Positions 8,174-14,756 of a DNA stretch of 15,086 nt are shown here, one piece after another (position 1 is the stretch's first letter; every line of letters starts with the position of its first letter). The notes under the pieces were generated by a model. That model was not told the origin of the DNA and searched no databases. It worked only from the letters and a program-made list of their open reading frames with translations. The position numbers and the translations under genes are program-made. This DNA is from Candidatus Aminicenantota bacterium. GTDB lineage: Bacteria > Acidobacteriota > Aminicenantia > JAMOAD01. The stretch is taken from contig JALXDT010000244.1 of assembly GCA_027070475.1 (NCBI GenBank), positions 1 through 15,086 of the forward strand, read 5' to 3'.

Positions 8174-8202
8174 AATATAGACTTTTTTTCTTTAATTGTC
8201 AA
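8174..8202 (-). promoter_or_regulatory. Sigma70-type promoter for the DRTGG-CBS/HATPase operon
   Basis: On the minus strand TTGACA (8202-8197, perfect -35) is separated by 17 bases from TATATT (8179-8174, -10). The predicted transcript starts near 8167, giving a leader of about 24 bases that contains the GAGGT ribosome binding site of the DRTGG gene. It lies in the gap after the MATE stop codon, so this operon need not depend on read-through. Confidence 0.8.
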
Positions 8203-8254
8203 GAATTTAACAATTTAGAATCTATTTTATACTAACAGATTTTTACCGCATTAC

Positions 8255-9685
8255 TTATGCATTTGCATCTTCAACGATTTCTTCTATTTCTGAAATCTCC
8301 TTTCTTATAATAATTTTCTTTCTTTTAATAACAGGTATTTGCCAGTTTCCTTTTAAATAGAGTATAAAAATTAATGTAGCTGTGAATATGTTAGAAAAAA
8401 GCATCCCCCACCAGATACCATAGTGTCCCCATCCAAGATAAATAGATAGAAGCCAAACCAGTGGTAACCTTACAATCCATATTCTCAAAAGGGAGGTAAT
8501 CATTACAGGCATAGTATGTCCGGAACCCTGAAATGCTCCGGCAAAAATTCTAAAAATCGCAAAGAATATTACTGAAGGAGCGACAATATAAAACATCTTT
8601 CTCCCTATTTCCTGAACAAGAGGATCATGGGGAATAAAGAAAATCATAATATATTTTCCATAGAATGCTATTAATAACATGGCAGGAATTAAAAACCCTA
8701 TAATTATCTTTAAACCGAGTATTATGGAGGCTTTTGCCCTATTTACCTTATTCGCACCGAGTGTTTGTCCTACTATTGTTGTTATTGCTGAAGAGATTCC
8801 CAGTGCAGGTAGCATGAAGAGGTGCACCATCCTAAATCCAATTCCTGCAGCAGCCACAACCGCACTACCCAAAGTATTAATAACTCCCTGTATTATTATA
8901 AAGCCAATGGAAGAACCTGCCATACCCAGCGAGGCGGGAAGCCCTACTTTAATAATCTTTTTATAAATTTCAATATCTGGTTTTAAGCACTTAAGAGTTA
9001 ATTTAATCCCTCTTACCCCATTAAAGAGCTCGTATAAACCTATGACAGAAGCTATTGCTCTGCTTATTATCGTTGCAATTGCAGCTCCTTGAACACCAAG
9101 AGCTGGAAAACCAATCCAGCCAAAAATAAAGAGAGGATCGAGAATTAAGTTTATTCCAACAGTGATAGCTTGAACTTTCAGTGGGGAAATGGTATCCCCA
9201 TATCCATTAAGTACTCCTTGATAAATAAAAAATGGTACAGCTGTTACCAATCCCAGTAACATTGTCCTGAAATAGGTCAGTGTCGGAGCAAATGCATCTT
9301 TGGGCGTTTTCAAAACACTGAGAAGTGGTTTTGAAAAAACATATCCTAATATGCTTAAGAAAAAAACCAGAATCAATAGAAAAAGGAGTAAATGACCGGC
9401 AACTTGTCTCGCCTTTTTACTCTCCTTGGCTCCTGTATATTGAGCTACAAGGGAAGTACCGGCCATGGACATCCCCATGGCAAAGGAGATTATAAAAAAA
9501 ATAAGTTGAAAGGAGATAAAGGGAGCTGCTAACTGAACTCTGCCCAATTTTCCAAGCCAGTATGCATCAATTAAATTGTAAAAAGTCTGAATAACTGAAG
9601 ACAAAGCAAGAGGCCACCCCAGGACAAGTATTATTTTTAAAAGATTTCCTTCTAATATTTTATCTGATAGATCGTTTTTTTTCAT
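8255..9685 (-). CDS. MATE family multidrug/cation exporter
   Basis: 476 residues from the ATG at 9685-9683; a TTG just before it is a possible alternative start. The protein is almost wholly hydrophobic with about 12 membrane segments in two pseudo-repeats. It has typical MATE features: ILEGNLLKIILVLGWPLALS at the N-terminus, LIDAYWLGKLG in the first segment pair, TSLVAQYTGAKESKKA after the second, and the matching second-half TTIVGQTLGANKVNRAKA. Family members export drugs, organic cations or metabolites in exchange for Na+ or H+ across the inner membrane; the substrate cannot be read from sequence. The C-terminal ~30 residues are a charged cytosolic tail (KRKKIIIRKEISEIEEIVED). No Shine-Dalgarno site precedes the start, and tRNA-Lys ends only 14 bases upstream, so its mRNA is probably the trailing part of a tRNA transcript. 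Confidence 0.9.
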   Translation of the reverse strand: MKKNDLSDKILEGNLLKIILVLGWPLALSSVIQTFYNLIDAYWLGKLGRVQLAAPFISFQLIFFIISFAMGMSMAGTSLVAQYTGAKESKKARQVAGHLLLFLLILVFFLSILGYVFSKPLLSVLKTPKDAFAPTLTYFRTMLLGLVTAVPFFIYQGVLNGYGDTISPLKVQAITVGINLILDPLFIFGWIGFPALGVQGAAIATIISRAIASVIGLYELFNGVRGIKLTLKCLKPDIEIYKKIIKVGLPASLGMAGSSIGFIIIQGVINTLGSAVVAAAGIGFRMVHLFMLPALGISSAITTIVGQTLGANKVNRAKASIILGLKIIIGFLIPAMLLIAFYGKYIMIFFIPHDPLVQEIGRKMFYIVAPSVIFFAIFRIFAGAFQGSGHTMPVMITSLLRIWIVRLPLVWLLSIYLGWGHYGIWWGMLFSNIFTATLIFILYLKGNWQIPVIKRKKIIIRKEISEIEEIVEDANA

Positions 9686-9699
9686 CAAAAATAAAAAAG

Positions 9700-9772
9700 T
9701 GACCCGTGCAGGGATCGAACCTGCGACCCTCTGATTAAGAGTCAGATGCTCTACCAGCTGAGCTAACGGGCC
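9700..9772 (-). tRNA. tRNA-Lys (anticodon CTT)
   Basis: 73 bases on the minus strand, forming a full cloverleaf. The 7-pair acceptor stem runs GGCCCGT (9772-9766) with ACGGGTC (9707-9701), including one G-T pair. The D arm is AGCTCAGCTGGTAGAGC, the anticodon loop is CTCTTAA with CTT at 9739-9737, and the T arm is GCAGGTTCGATCCCTGC. The discriminator is A; CCA is not encoded, so the 3' end must be added enzymatically. CTT reads only AAG, so a second Lys tRNA for the abundant AAA codons must lie elsewhere. Confidence 0.97.
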
Positions 9773-9783
9773 ACCACTCTTTA

Positions 9784-9857
9784 CACGCCCGGCAGGACTC
9801 GAACCTGCAGCCTGCGGATTCGAAGTCCGACGCTCTGTCCAGTTGAGCTACGGGCGC
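9784..9857 (-). tRNA. tRNA-Arg (anticodon TCG)
   Basis: 74 bases on the minus strand. The acceptor stem is GCGCCCG (9857-9851) with CGGGCGT (9791-9785), with a G-T first pair. The anticodon loop is CTTCGAA with TCG at 9823-9821, and the T arm is GCAGGTTCGAGTCCTGC. The outermost anticodon-stem pair is a T-C mismatch, which is not unusual. The discriminator is G and CCA is not encoded. It reads CGN codons, which are scarce in these AGA-rich genes. Eleven bases separate it from tRNA-Lys, so the two are co-transcribed. Confidence 0.95.
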
Positions 9858-9873
9858 ATTTTAAAAGTACTCA

Positions 9874-9902
9874 ATTTTATCTTATCTAAGATTTTTTTTC
9901 AA
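9874..9902 (-). promoter_or_regulatory. Promoter of the tRNA-Arg/tRNA-Lys/MATE unit
   Basis: On the minus strand TTGAAA (9902-9897) and TAAAAT (9879-9874) match -35 and -10 at five of six bases each, with a 17-base spacer. The predicted start near 9867 leaves about 10 bases of 5' leader for RNase P to remove from tRNA-Arg. No comparable promoter is seen between tRNA-Lys and the MATE gene. Confidence 0.75.
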
Positions 9903-10127
9903 TAGCATTTTCTGTTCCTTAAAATCCTGACAAGGAAAACAAAACAGCAAAAATGATCCATATTATTACAATAAATTGTTTCTCATAATAATAGGGAAAA
10001 GAGCGAGAAAGAAAATAAGTTTTTTACCAAAATATACCTATAGCATCTATAAAATTTCTTTTTTAACCAAACATCTTTCTACTTAAAATTAATATTTATC
10101 CAATAATAATGGTTTATACTGTTAAAA
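9903..10127. other. AT-rich divergent intergenic region without a gene
   Basis: This stretch separates the minus-strand tRNA promoter from the plus-strand pseudopilin promoter. I see no credible ORF, RNA gene or strong hairpin. An imperfect inverted repeat of ATTATTA with TAATAAT lies around 9961-9991, but in sequence this AT-rich it carries little weight. Confidence 0.6.
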
Positions 10128-10156
10128 TTACAAAACTCTCTCTAAAATGTTATAAT
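10128..10156 (+). promoter_or_regulatory. Extended -10 promoter placed directly before the pseudopilin-like gene
   Basis: TG at 10148-10149, one base, then a perfect TATAAT at 10151-10156 form an extended -10 element. A poor -35 (TTACAA, 10128-10133) sits 17 bases upstream, as expected when an extended -10 carries recognition. Only five bases separate TATAAT from the ATG at 10162, so transcription should begin at or within a base of the start codon, giving a leaderless mRNA. Confidence 0.75.
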
Positions 10157-10161
10157 TAAAA

Positions 10162-10668
10162 ATGAGAAAGAATAAGAGAGGCTTTCTTTATATAATGGTT
10201 CTCTTTGCCATTGTGGTAATTTCAATAATGATGTTAAAAACATTTGAAAGCTGGGAGTATATTATTTCAAGGGACAAAGAGGATGAACTAATATTCAGAG
10301 GGGAGCAGATCGTAAATGCAATAAGTCTTTATAATAAAAAGAAGGGAGCCTTTCCTCATTCTTTAAAAAAACTTTATGAGGAAAAGTATTTGAGAAAGCT
10401 ATATAAGGATCCGATAAGCGAAGATGGTGAATGGAATATTGTAAGCATTCCTAAAAAAGCGGGAAAAGAAAAATATGTTGTTATCCCTCACACTCTCTGG
10501 AAATCTTTAAAAGGAAGCTATAAAATTGTCGGAGTTGTAAGCCCTGTTCACAAAAAGGGTTTTAGAGTCTACAAGGAAAAGGAATACTATGATGAATGGC
10601 TCTTTGCCTATGGAATTAAGGATAAAATTCCACCTTTTAAGGTACTTGGAGAGGAAAATGGTAAGTGA
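10162..10668 (+). CDS. Small pseudopilin-like (type II secretion/type IV pilus-type) membrane protein
   Basis: 168 residues. A short basic start (MRKNKRG) is followed by a single hydrophobic segment (~8-25) and then an amphipathic helix and a small soluble domain, the layout of type IV pilin-like proteins. The usual prepilin G-FTLIE motif is only partly present (G7-F8, no Glu at +5). Residues 38-83 (DKEDELIFRGEQ, AISLYNKKKGAFPHSLKKL, YLRKLYKDPI) match a family annotated as type II secretion proteins, with the 'E-ELxxRGxxY...YPxSLxxL...DP' pattern, which I recall mainly from Acidobacteriota-like and some proteobacterial genomes. No other pilus gene is nearby. An in-frame stop at 10153-10155 excludes an upstream start, and the next Met is inside the membrane segment, so the SD-less ATG at 10162 is secure. 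The 3' end overlaps lpxB by 11 bases. Confidence 0.65.
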   Translation: MRKNKRGFLYIMVLFAIVVISIMMLKTFESWEYIISRDKEDELIFRGEQIVNAISLYNKKKGAFPHSLKKLYEEKYLRKLYKDPISEDGEWNIVSIPKKAGKEKYVVIPHTLWKSLKGSYKIVGVVSPVHKKGFRVYKEKEYYDEWLFAYGIKDKIPPFKVLGEENGK

Positions 10669-11797
10669 TAATATAATGATAGTTGTAGGAGAAAGCTCGG
10701 CGGATCTTTATGCATCCCTGTTTATAAAGGAGTTTAAAAAACTGAATCCATTTGTATCCTTCTGGGGAACAGGGGGAGATAAAATGAAAGAGGAAGGTTT
10801 TGAATCCCTGTTTCATATAAAAGATCTTTCCATTATAGGGCTTTTTGAAGTGATTTTTCATCTTAGAAGAATATATAAGATAAGAAAAGAGCTTATAAAT
10901 GAAGTTTATAAGAGAAAACCCAAAGCTATCTTACTTGTTGATTTTCCTGATTTTAATCTTTCCCTTGCAAAAAAATTGAAAAAATCGGGAATTCCGATTT
11001 ATCACTACATATCTCCTACCATCTGGGCATGGCGATATTCAAGAGTTAAAAAAATCAGAAAATATATTGATAAAATCTTTCTGATTTTTCCCTTTGAAAA
11101 GGATATATATGAAAAAGAGGGTGTTAACTATGAATTTATAGGACATCCTCTTTTTGAAATAGTAAAACCTGAAATTTCCGCTGATGAAATAAGAAAAAAA
11201 GTAAAGACTGAGGGAAAAACACACATAGTTTTAATGCCCGGAAGCAGAAGATCAGAGCTTTTTTTTCATACGGAGGCTGTAATAAATAGCATAAAACTTT
11301 TTAAAAGGGAGCTCAAAGATAAAGTTGTTTTTTCCCTAATAAAAGCTCCCCATCTTGACAGAGCTTTCTTTAAAAGATATGAAGAGGAAGGTGTAAATAT
11401 TTTTGAAAATTATAAGTATGCCGTAATGTCTTCGGCTGATCTTATAATATCCACAAGCGGAACATCAAATTTTGAGGCTATGATATTAAAAAAACCTGTG
11501 GTTGTGATATACAGATTGAGCAACCTTAGCTATATTTTAGGCAAGAGGTTTGTAAAGATAAGAGAATTTTCAATTGTTAATATACTTTCGGGAAAGAAAA
11601 TTTTACCTGAACTAATACAGGAAAATCTTACGGGAGAAAATATTTTCAAAGAAGGAATATTCTTTTTAAATGATAGAAAGAAGAGAGAAAAGCTTTTAAA
11701 AGAGTATGATAAAATTTTAAGTCTTTATAAGACAGACAAGATTAAACCATCTGAAAAGCTTGCTCTTTCTATATGGAAAAGTATAAAGGAGGGCTAA
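10658..11797 (+). CDS. lpxB: Lipid-A-disaccharide synthase LpxB
   Basis: 379 residues, close to the usual family length. The ATG at 10658 is preceded by GGAGAGG (10648-10654); the longer in-frame start at 10589 would add 23 residues out of keeping with the family. LpxB (GT19) joins UDP-diacylglucosamine and lipid X into the lipid A disaccharide at the inner face of the cytoplasmic membrane. Family marks: IMIVVGESSADLYA (6-19, usually GExSGD), GTGGDKMKEEG (37-47), SIIGLFEV (58-65), LLVDFPDFNLSLAKKLK (92-108), YHYISPTIWAWRYSRVKKI (115-133), FPFEKDIYEKEGV, FIGHPLFE, LMPGSRRSELF, and the nucleotide-sugar site STSGTSNFEAMILKKPVVVIYRLS. It shows that the organism makes lipid A. It is co-transcribed with the pseudopilin-like gene and a downstream ArsC-like gene; no other lpx gene is in view. 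Confidence 0.93.
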   Translation: MVSDNIMIVVGESSADLYASLFIKEFKKLNPFVSFWGTGGDKMKEEGFESLFHIKDLSIIGLFEVIFHLRRIYKIRKELINEVYKRKPKAILLVDFPDFNLSLAKKLKKSGIPIYHYISPTIWAWRYSRVKKIRKYIDKIFLIFPFEKDIYEKEGVNYEFIGHPLFEIVKPEISADEIRKKVKTEGKTHIVLMPGSRRSELFFHTEAVINSIKLFKRELKDKVVFSLIKAPHLDRAFFKRYEEEGVNIFENYKYAVMSSADLIISTSGTSNFEAMILKKPVVVIYRLSNLSYILGKRFVKIREFSIVNILSGKKILPELIQENLTGENIFKEGIFFLNDRKKREKLLKEYDKILSLYKTDKIKPSEKLALSIWKSIKEG

Positions 11798-12216
11798 TGA
11801 CAGAGGAGAAAAGAAAAAAAACACTTCTTTTTGTCTGCATCGGAAATTCCTGCAGATCTCAGATTTCAGAAGGTTGGGCAAACTATTTTAATGAAAGATA
11901 CTTTGAAAGCTCTTTTGAAGCATATAGTGCAGGGACGGCTCCGGCCGGATGGGTTGCAGAGGGAGCTATACAGGTGATGGCAGAGGTTGGAATAGATATA
12001 TCATCTCAGTATTCAAAACATCTGAGTGAATTACCTATCAAAAAAACTGATTTTTTGATTACCCTTGGGTGTGGAGTAAGCTGTCCATGGTTTCCCCATG
12101 AAAAGATGATAGAGTGGGAGATTGAAGATCCTGTGGGACAACCTATTGAAAAGTTCAGAGAGGTAAGAGATATATTAAAAGAGAAGATTTATAATTTAAT
12201 GAAAGAAAATCTTTAA
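11797..12216 (+). CDS. ArsC-type arsenate reductase / low-molecular-weight phosphatase family protein
   Basis: 139 residues from the ATG at 11797, which overlaps the lpxB stop (TAATG) and has AAGGAGG at 11786-11792. An earlier in-frame ATG at 11773 has no such site. The P-loop VCIGNSCRSQ (Cys14 to Arg20, C-X5-R) is that of LMW protein tyrosine phosphatases and thioredoxin-coupled ArsC. A second cysteine pair, GCGVSCP (Cys92, Cys96), sits where ArsC carries its redox cysteines, but the spacing is C-X3-C rather than the C-X6-C of the staphylococcal pI258 enzyme. EDPVG (110-114) matches the family's DDPA/DDPTG segment. I favour an arsenate reductase, but no arsR, arsB or acr3 is nearby, so a protein phosphatase role is possible. 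It is the last gene of its unit. Confidence 0.8.
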   Translation: MTEEKRKKTLLFVCIGNSCRSQISEGWANYFNERYFESSFEAYSAGTAPAGWVAEGAIQVMAEVGIDISSQYSKHLSELPIKKTDFLITLGCGVSCPWFPHEKMIEWEIEDPVGQPIEKFREVRDILKEKIYNLMKENL

Positions 12217-12304
12217 TATGAGATGAACAAATATAGCCTCATAATTTTATGCTTTAATAAAATTGTATTAGAAGATTTTATATAATTTTACGAAATAGGT
12301 TTCC

Positions 12305-12333
12305 TTGACTAAAACAGTTTTCTAAATTATATT
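12305..12333 (+). promoter_or_regulatory. Sigma70-type promoter placed directly before pyrK
   Basis: TTGACT (12305-12310) and TATATT (12328-12333) are separated by 17 bases. Counting seven bases from the -10 end puts +1 exactly on the A of the pyrK ATG at 12340, so the mRNA should be leaderless. It lies in the 123-base gap after the ArsC-like gene, which otherwise holds only a weak 6-pair hairpin near 12217-12248. Confidence 0.78.
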
Positions 12334-12339
12334 TTGTTA

Positions 12340-13110
12340 ATGAAAGGATATAAAAAATTGAGAATAATCGATAAAAAGGAGTGGGGGAGCGGATACTTTT
12401 CTCTTTTTTTTAAAGATTCTGAAATTTCAGATTCTGTATTCCCCGGAAATTTTTTTATGATAAAGGATAGTTCCCTCCGAAGCCCCGTAATTTTACCTCG
12501 CCCTTTTTCAATTGCACGGGTATTTAAAGATAAGGGGGTTTTTGAAATATTTTTTCAGGTTGTGGGAAAAGGAACCGAAAATTTTTCAAAATTAAAAGAG
12601 GGAGATATTCTTGAGATTTTAGGCCCTTTGGGAAACAATTTTCCAACTGAGAAAAACAAAAAAATAATTATGGTTGCTGGAGGAAGAGGAATTTCTCCTT
12701 TTCTCTATCTTTCAAAAATAGTTGAAGAAAGAGGTATGGATTATATTCTGATTTACGGAGGAAAATCAAAGGATGATATCAGATTTGTCTCATATCTTAA
12801 TTCAGAAAAGACAATTTTTGTTACAGAGGATGGTAGTTTCGGTGAAAAAGGCCTTGTGACAGAATTTCTTCAGAAAGGAAATTTTCTTGTCCTTACCTGC
12901 GGTCCTGAAATAATGATGAAAAAGATATATGAGTTTTATAAGAATACAGAATCAGAAGTCTTTGTTTCCCTTGAAGAGAGAATGGCATGTGGTACTGGAG
13001 TTTGCTATGGTTGTGCAAAAAAAATCAGAACTGAAGATGGGATTAAAATGGTAAGGGTTTGCCAAAAGGGACCAGTATTTAATGCAAAGGAGATAGTTTG
13101 GGATGAGTAA
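12340..13110 (+). CDS. pyrK: Dihydroorotate dehydrogenase electron transfer subunit PyrK
   Basis: 256 residues from the ATG at 12340. A TTG two codons earlier is possible but is not supported by any ribosome binding site. PyrK carries FAD and a [2Fe-2S] cluster and passes electrons from the PyrD subunit to NAD+. The ferredoxin-reductase-like FAD domain shows RPFSIARV (54-61) and the NAD-binding part shows IIMVAGGRGISPFLYL (109-124) and LTCGPEIMMKK (185-195). The cluster is bound by Cys217, Cys222, Cys225 and Cys241 (CGTGVCYGC...VCQKGP). Length and domain order are normal. It overlaps pyrD by 8 bases, as expected for subunits made together. It is the first gene of its unit and lacks a Shine-Dalgarno site. 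Confidence 0.95.
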   Translation: MKGYKKLRIIDKKEWGSGYFSLFFKDSEISDSVFPGNFFMIKDSSLRSPVILPRPFSIARVFKDKGVFEIFFQVVGKGTENFSKLKEGDILEILGPLGNNFPTEKNKKIIMVAGGRGISPFLYLSKIVEERGMDYILIYGGKSKDDIRFVSYLNSEKTIFVTEDGSFGEKGLVTEFLQKGNFLVLTCGPEIMMKKIYEFYKNTESEVFVSLEERMACGTGVCYGCAKKIRTEDGIKMVRVCQKGPVFNAKEIVWDE

Positions 13111-14026
13111 TCCGAATATAAAAACCAAGGTGGCAAATTTGGAATTTAAAAATCCGGTGATTTTTGCTTCTGGAACATCGGGCTATGGATATGAGCTTGA
13201 AAAATATATTGATCTCAACCAAATAGGTGGTTTTATTTCAAAAGGAATATATTATAATCCGAGGATGGGAAATGAATCCCCGAGAATTTATGAAACTCCG
13301 TGCGGGATGTTAAATGCTATCGGGCTTCAAGGAATCGGAGTTAAAAGATTCAAAGAGGAAATAATTCCGTTTTGGGAAAAGTATGACACTCTTTTAGGAG
13401 TTAATGTTGCGGGAGAAAGTGAAGAGGAATATTTAAAAGTTGTGGAATATCTTGAATCTGAAAACAGAATTGATTTTTTTGAAATAAATTTATCCTGTCC
13501 GAATGTTCAGGCTGGGGGGAAATCACCTTCTTGGGATCCTGAAAAAACCAATTCGATTATAAGAGGAATAAAAGATATCAGTAAAAAACATATAATGGCA
13601 AAACTTTCTCCGAATGTTACATATATAGAGGAGATAGCAAAAGCGGCTGAAGAGGGCGGAGCTGACAGTATCAGCCTTGTGAATACATTTGTCGGTATGT
13701 CTGTGGACATTAAAACGAGAAAACCTCATATAAAAAATGTATTCGGAGGAGTTTCCGGCCCCGCGATAAAACCGATGGCAGTGGCTTTGGTTCATAAAGT
13801 ATTTAAGGCTGTTAGTATCCCTGTTGTCGGGATCGGGGGAATTGTCTCGGCGGAGGATGTTCTTGAATTTATAATAGCAGGCGCTTCAGCTGTCCAAATA
13901 GGAACCGCAACAATAATAGATCCTCAAAGTGCCATCAAAATAATTGATAAATTGCCATCGTTAATGAATAAACTATCGTACGATAAAATAGAAGATTTAA
14001 TAGGCTCACTTAAAACAGGAGGTTAA
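13103..14026 (+). CDS. pyrD: Dihydroorotate dehydrogenase, class 1B catalytic subunit
   Basis: 307 residues; the ATG lies inside the pyrK 3' end with AAGGAG at 13087-13092. It oxidises dihydroorotate to orotate, the fourth step of UMP synthesis, in the cytosol as a PyrD2-PyrK2 complex. Family marks: NPVIFASGTSGYG near the N-terminus, NAIGLQGIGV (71-80), the FMN-site LGVNVAG, INLSCPNV with catalytic Cys132 (Cys rather than the Ser of class 2 enzymes), KLSPNV, and the phosphate-binding GIGGIVSAEDVLEF and GASAVQIGTA. The class 1B form uses NAD+ and suits anaerobic growth, since it needs neither quinone nor fumarate. It is a normal full-length gene; the next gene's ribosome binding site overlaps its stop codon. 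Confidence 0.96.
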   Translation: MSNPNIKTKVANLEFKNPVIFASGTSGYGYELEKYIDLNQIGGFISKGIYYNPRMGNESPRIYETPCGMLNAIGLQGIGVKRFKEEIIPFWEKYDTLLGVNVAGESEEEYLKVVEYLESENRIDFFEINLSCPNVQAGGKSPSWDPEKTNSIIRGIKDISKKHIMAKLSPNVTYIEEIAKAAEEGGADSISLVNTFVGMSVDIKTRKPHIKNVFGGVSGPAIKPMAVALVHKVFKAVSIPVVGIGGIVSAEDVLEFIIAGASAVQIGTATIIDPQSAIKIIDKLPSLMNKLSYDKIEDLIGSLKTGG

Positions 14027-14027
14027 A

Positions 14028-14756
14028 ATGAAAAAATTATTGTCTTTAATAGCGATATTAATATTTTTATCATCATGCATTTATATTAATGTTCCTCAGG
14101 GATACGGAGAATACCCCATTTCAAAACCAAAGATAAAAGAAATAGTTAAAATATTCAAATTCCAACCAAAATCACTTTTTAAAATTAACTCTCAAATCGG
14201 AGAATATAATATAAAGGGACATTTTAAAAAAGAATTTTCTTTTAAAGGAAAGATAGAAGCCTCAACCGTTGATTTTTTCTATGACACTGATTTTAGTATT
14301 AAAAAACTAAAGGATAATATAATTATGCTCAATGCCTCTGTTTTCAAAAAGAGTGCATCTCAGGTTAATATAGAAGGGGATATTTCACTCCCATTTGAAA
14401 CAAATATTGAGGGAATTTTTGATAATGCAAAGTTGACACTAAACTCAGTAAGAGGAAATATAAATATAGTCTCTGACTATATTAACCTTACTCTGGCAGA
14501 TGTTTCGGGAAATATTAAGGTAAAAACAAGAAACGGGCATGTGAAGCTCACAATTCTTGAATGGGAAAAAGATGATTCATTTTCTATTATTGCAGATGGA
14601 GGTAAGATTGAATTTTATGCTCCAAAAGAGGCAAGTCTTGATCTCATAGTTGATGCACCGGACAATAAGGTTGAAAAAAAATTTGAATTTAAAAAAGGGA
14701 AAACAAAGGTTTATTTAAAAATTAAAAAGGGAGAAATAATAGTAGATAAGATTTAA
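14028..14756 (+). CDS. Lipoprotein with DUF4097-like beta-repeat domain
   Basis: 242 residues, start supported by AGGAGG at 14017-14022. The signal peptide MKKLLSLIAILIFLSSC ends in a lipobox, with lipid-attached Cys17. The mature part is rich in Lys, Ile and Asn with alternating beta-strand patterning. Residues ~110-215 have the short repeated strands of DUF4097/putative-adhesin domains (VNIEGDISLPF, AKLTLNSVRGNINI, INLTLADVSGNIKVKT, GHVKLTI, FSIIADGGKIEFYAP), which resemble a small beta-helix. Its role is unknown. It is placed between pyrD and a YjiH-like membrane gene with tight spacing, which suggests shared transcription rather than a shared pathway. Whether the lipoprotein faces the periplasm or the cell surface cannot be told. 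Confidence 0.65.
   Translation: MKKLLSLIAILIFLSSCIYINVPQGYGEYPISKPKIKEIVKIFKFQPKSLFKINSQIGEYNIKGHFKKEFSFKGKIEASTVDFFYDTDFSIKKLKDNIIMLNASVFKKSASQVNIEGDISLPFETNIEGIFDNAKLTLNSVRGNINIVSDYINLTLADVSGNIKVKTRNGHVKLTILEWEKDDSFSIIADGGKIEFYAPKEASLDLIVDAPDNKVEKKFEFKKGKTKVYLKIKKGEIIVDKI

Noticed and set aside
9686..9772. tRNA-Lys 3' end as an integration (att) site
   Set aside because: No direct repeat of the tRNA end, integrase or mobile gene is found in the window; the MATE gene next to it looks native in composition.
9961..9991. Inverted repeat ATTATTA/TAATAAT in the divergent intergenic region as an operator
   Set aside because: The arms are short, pure A/T and in very AT-rich sequence, so chance is the better explanation.
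10589..10657. Longer start for lpxB at 10589
   Set aside because: The extra 23 residues do not fit the family N-terminus. The ATG at 10658 has a purine-rich site and leads directly to the expected GExSxD motif.
12217..12248. Hairpin TATGAG/CTCATA after the ArsC-like gene as a terminator
   Set aside because: Only six pairs with a ~15-base loop and no proper T-run; too weak to call, although termination somewhere in this gap is plausible.
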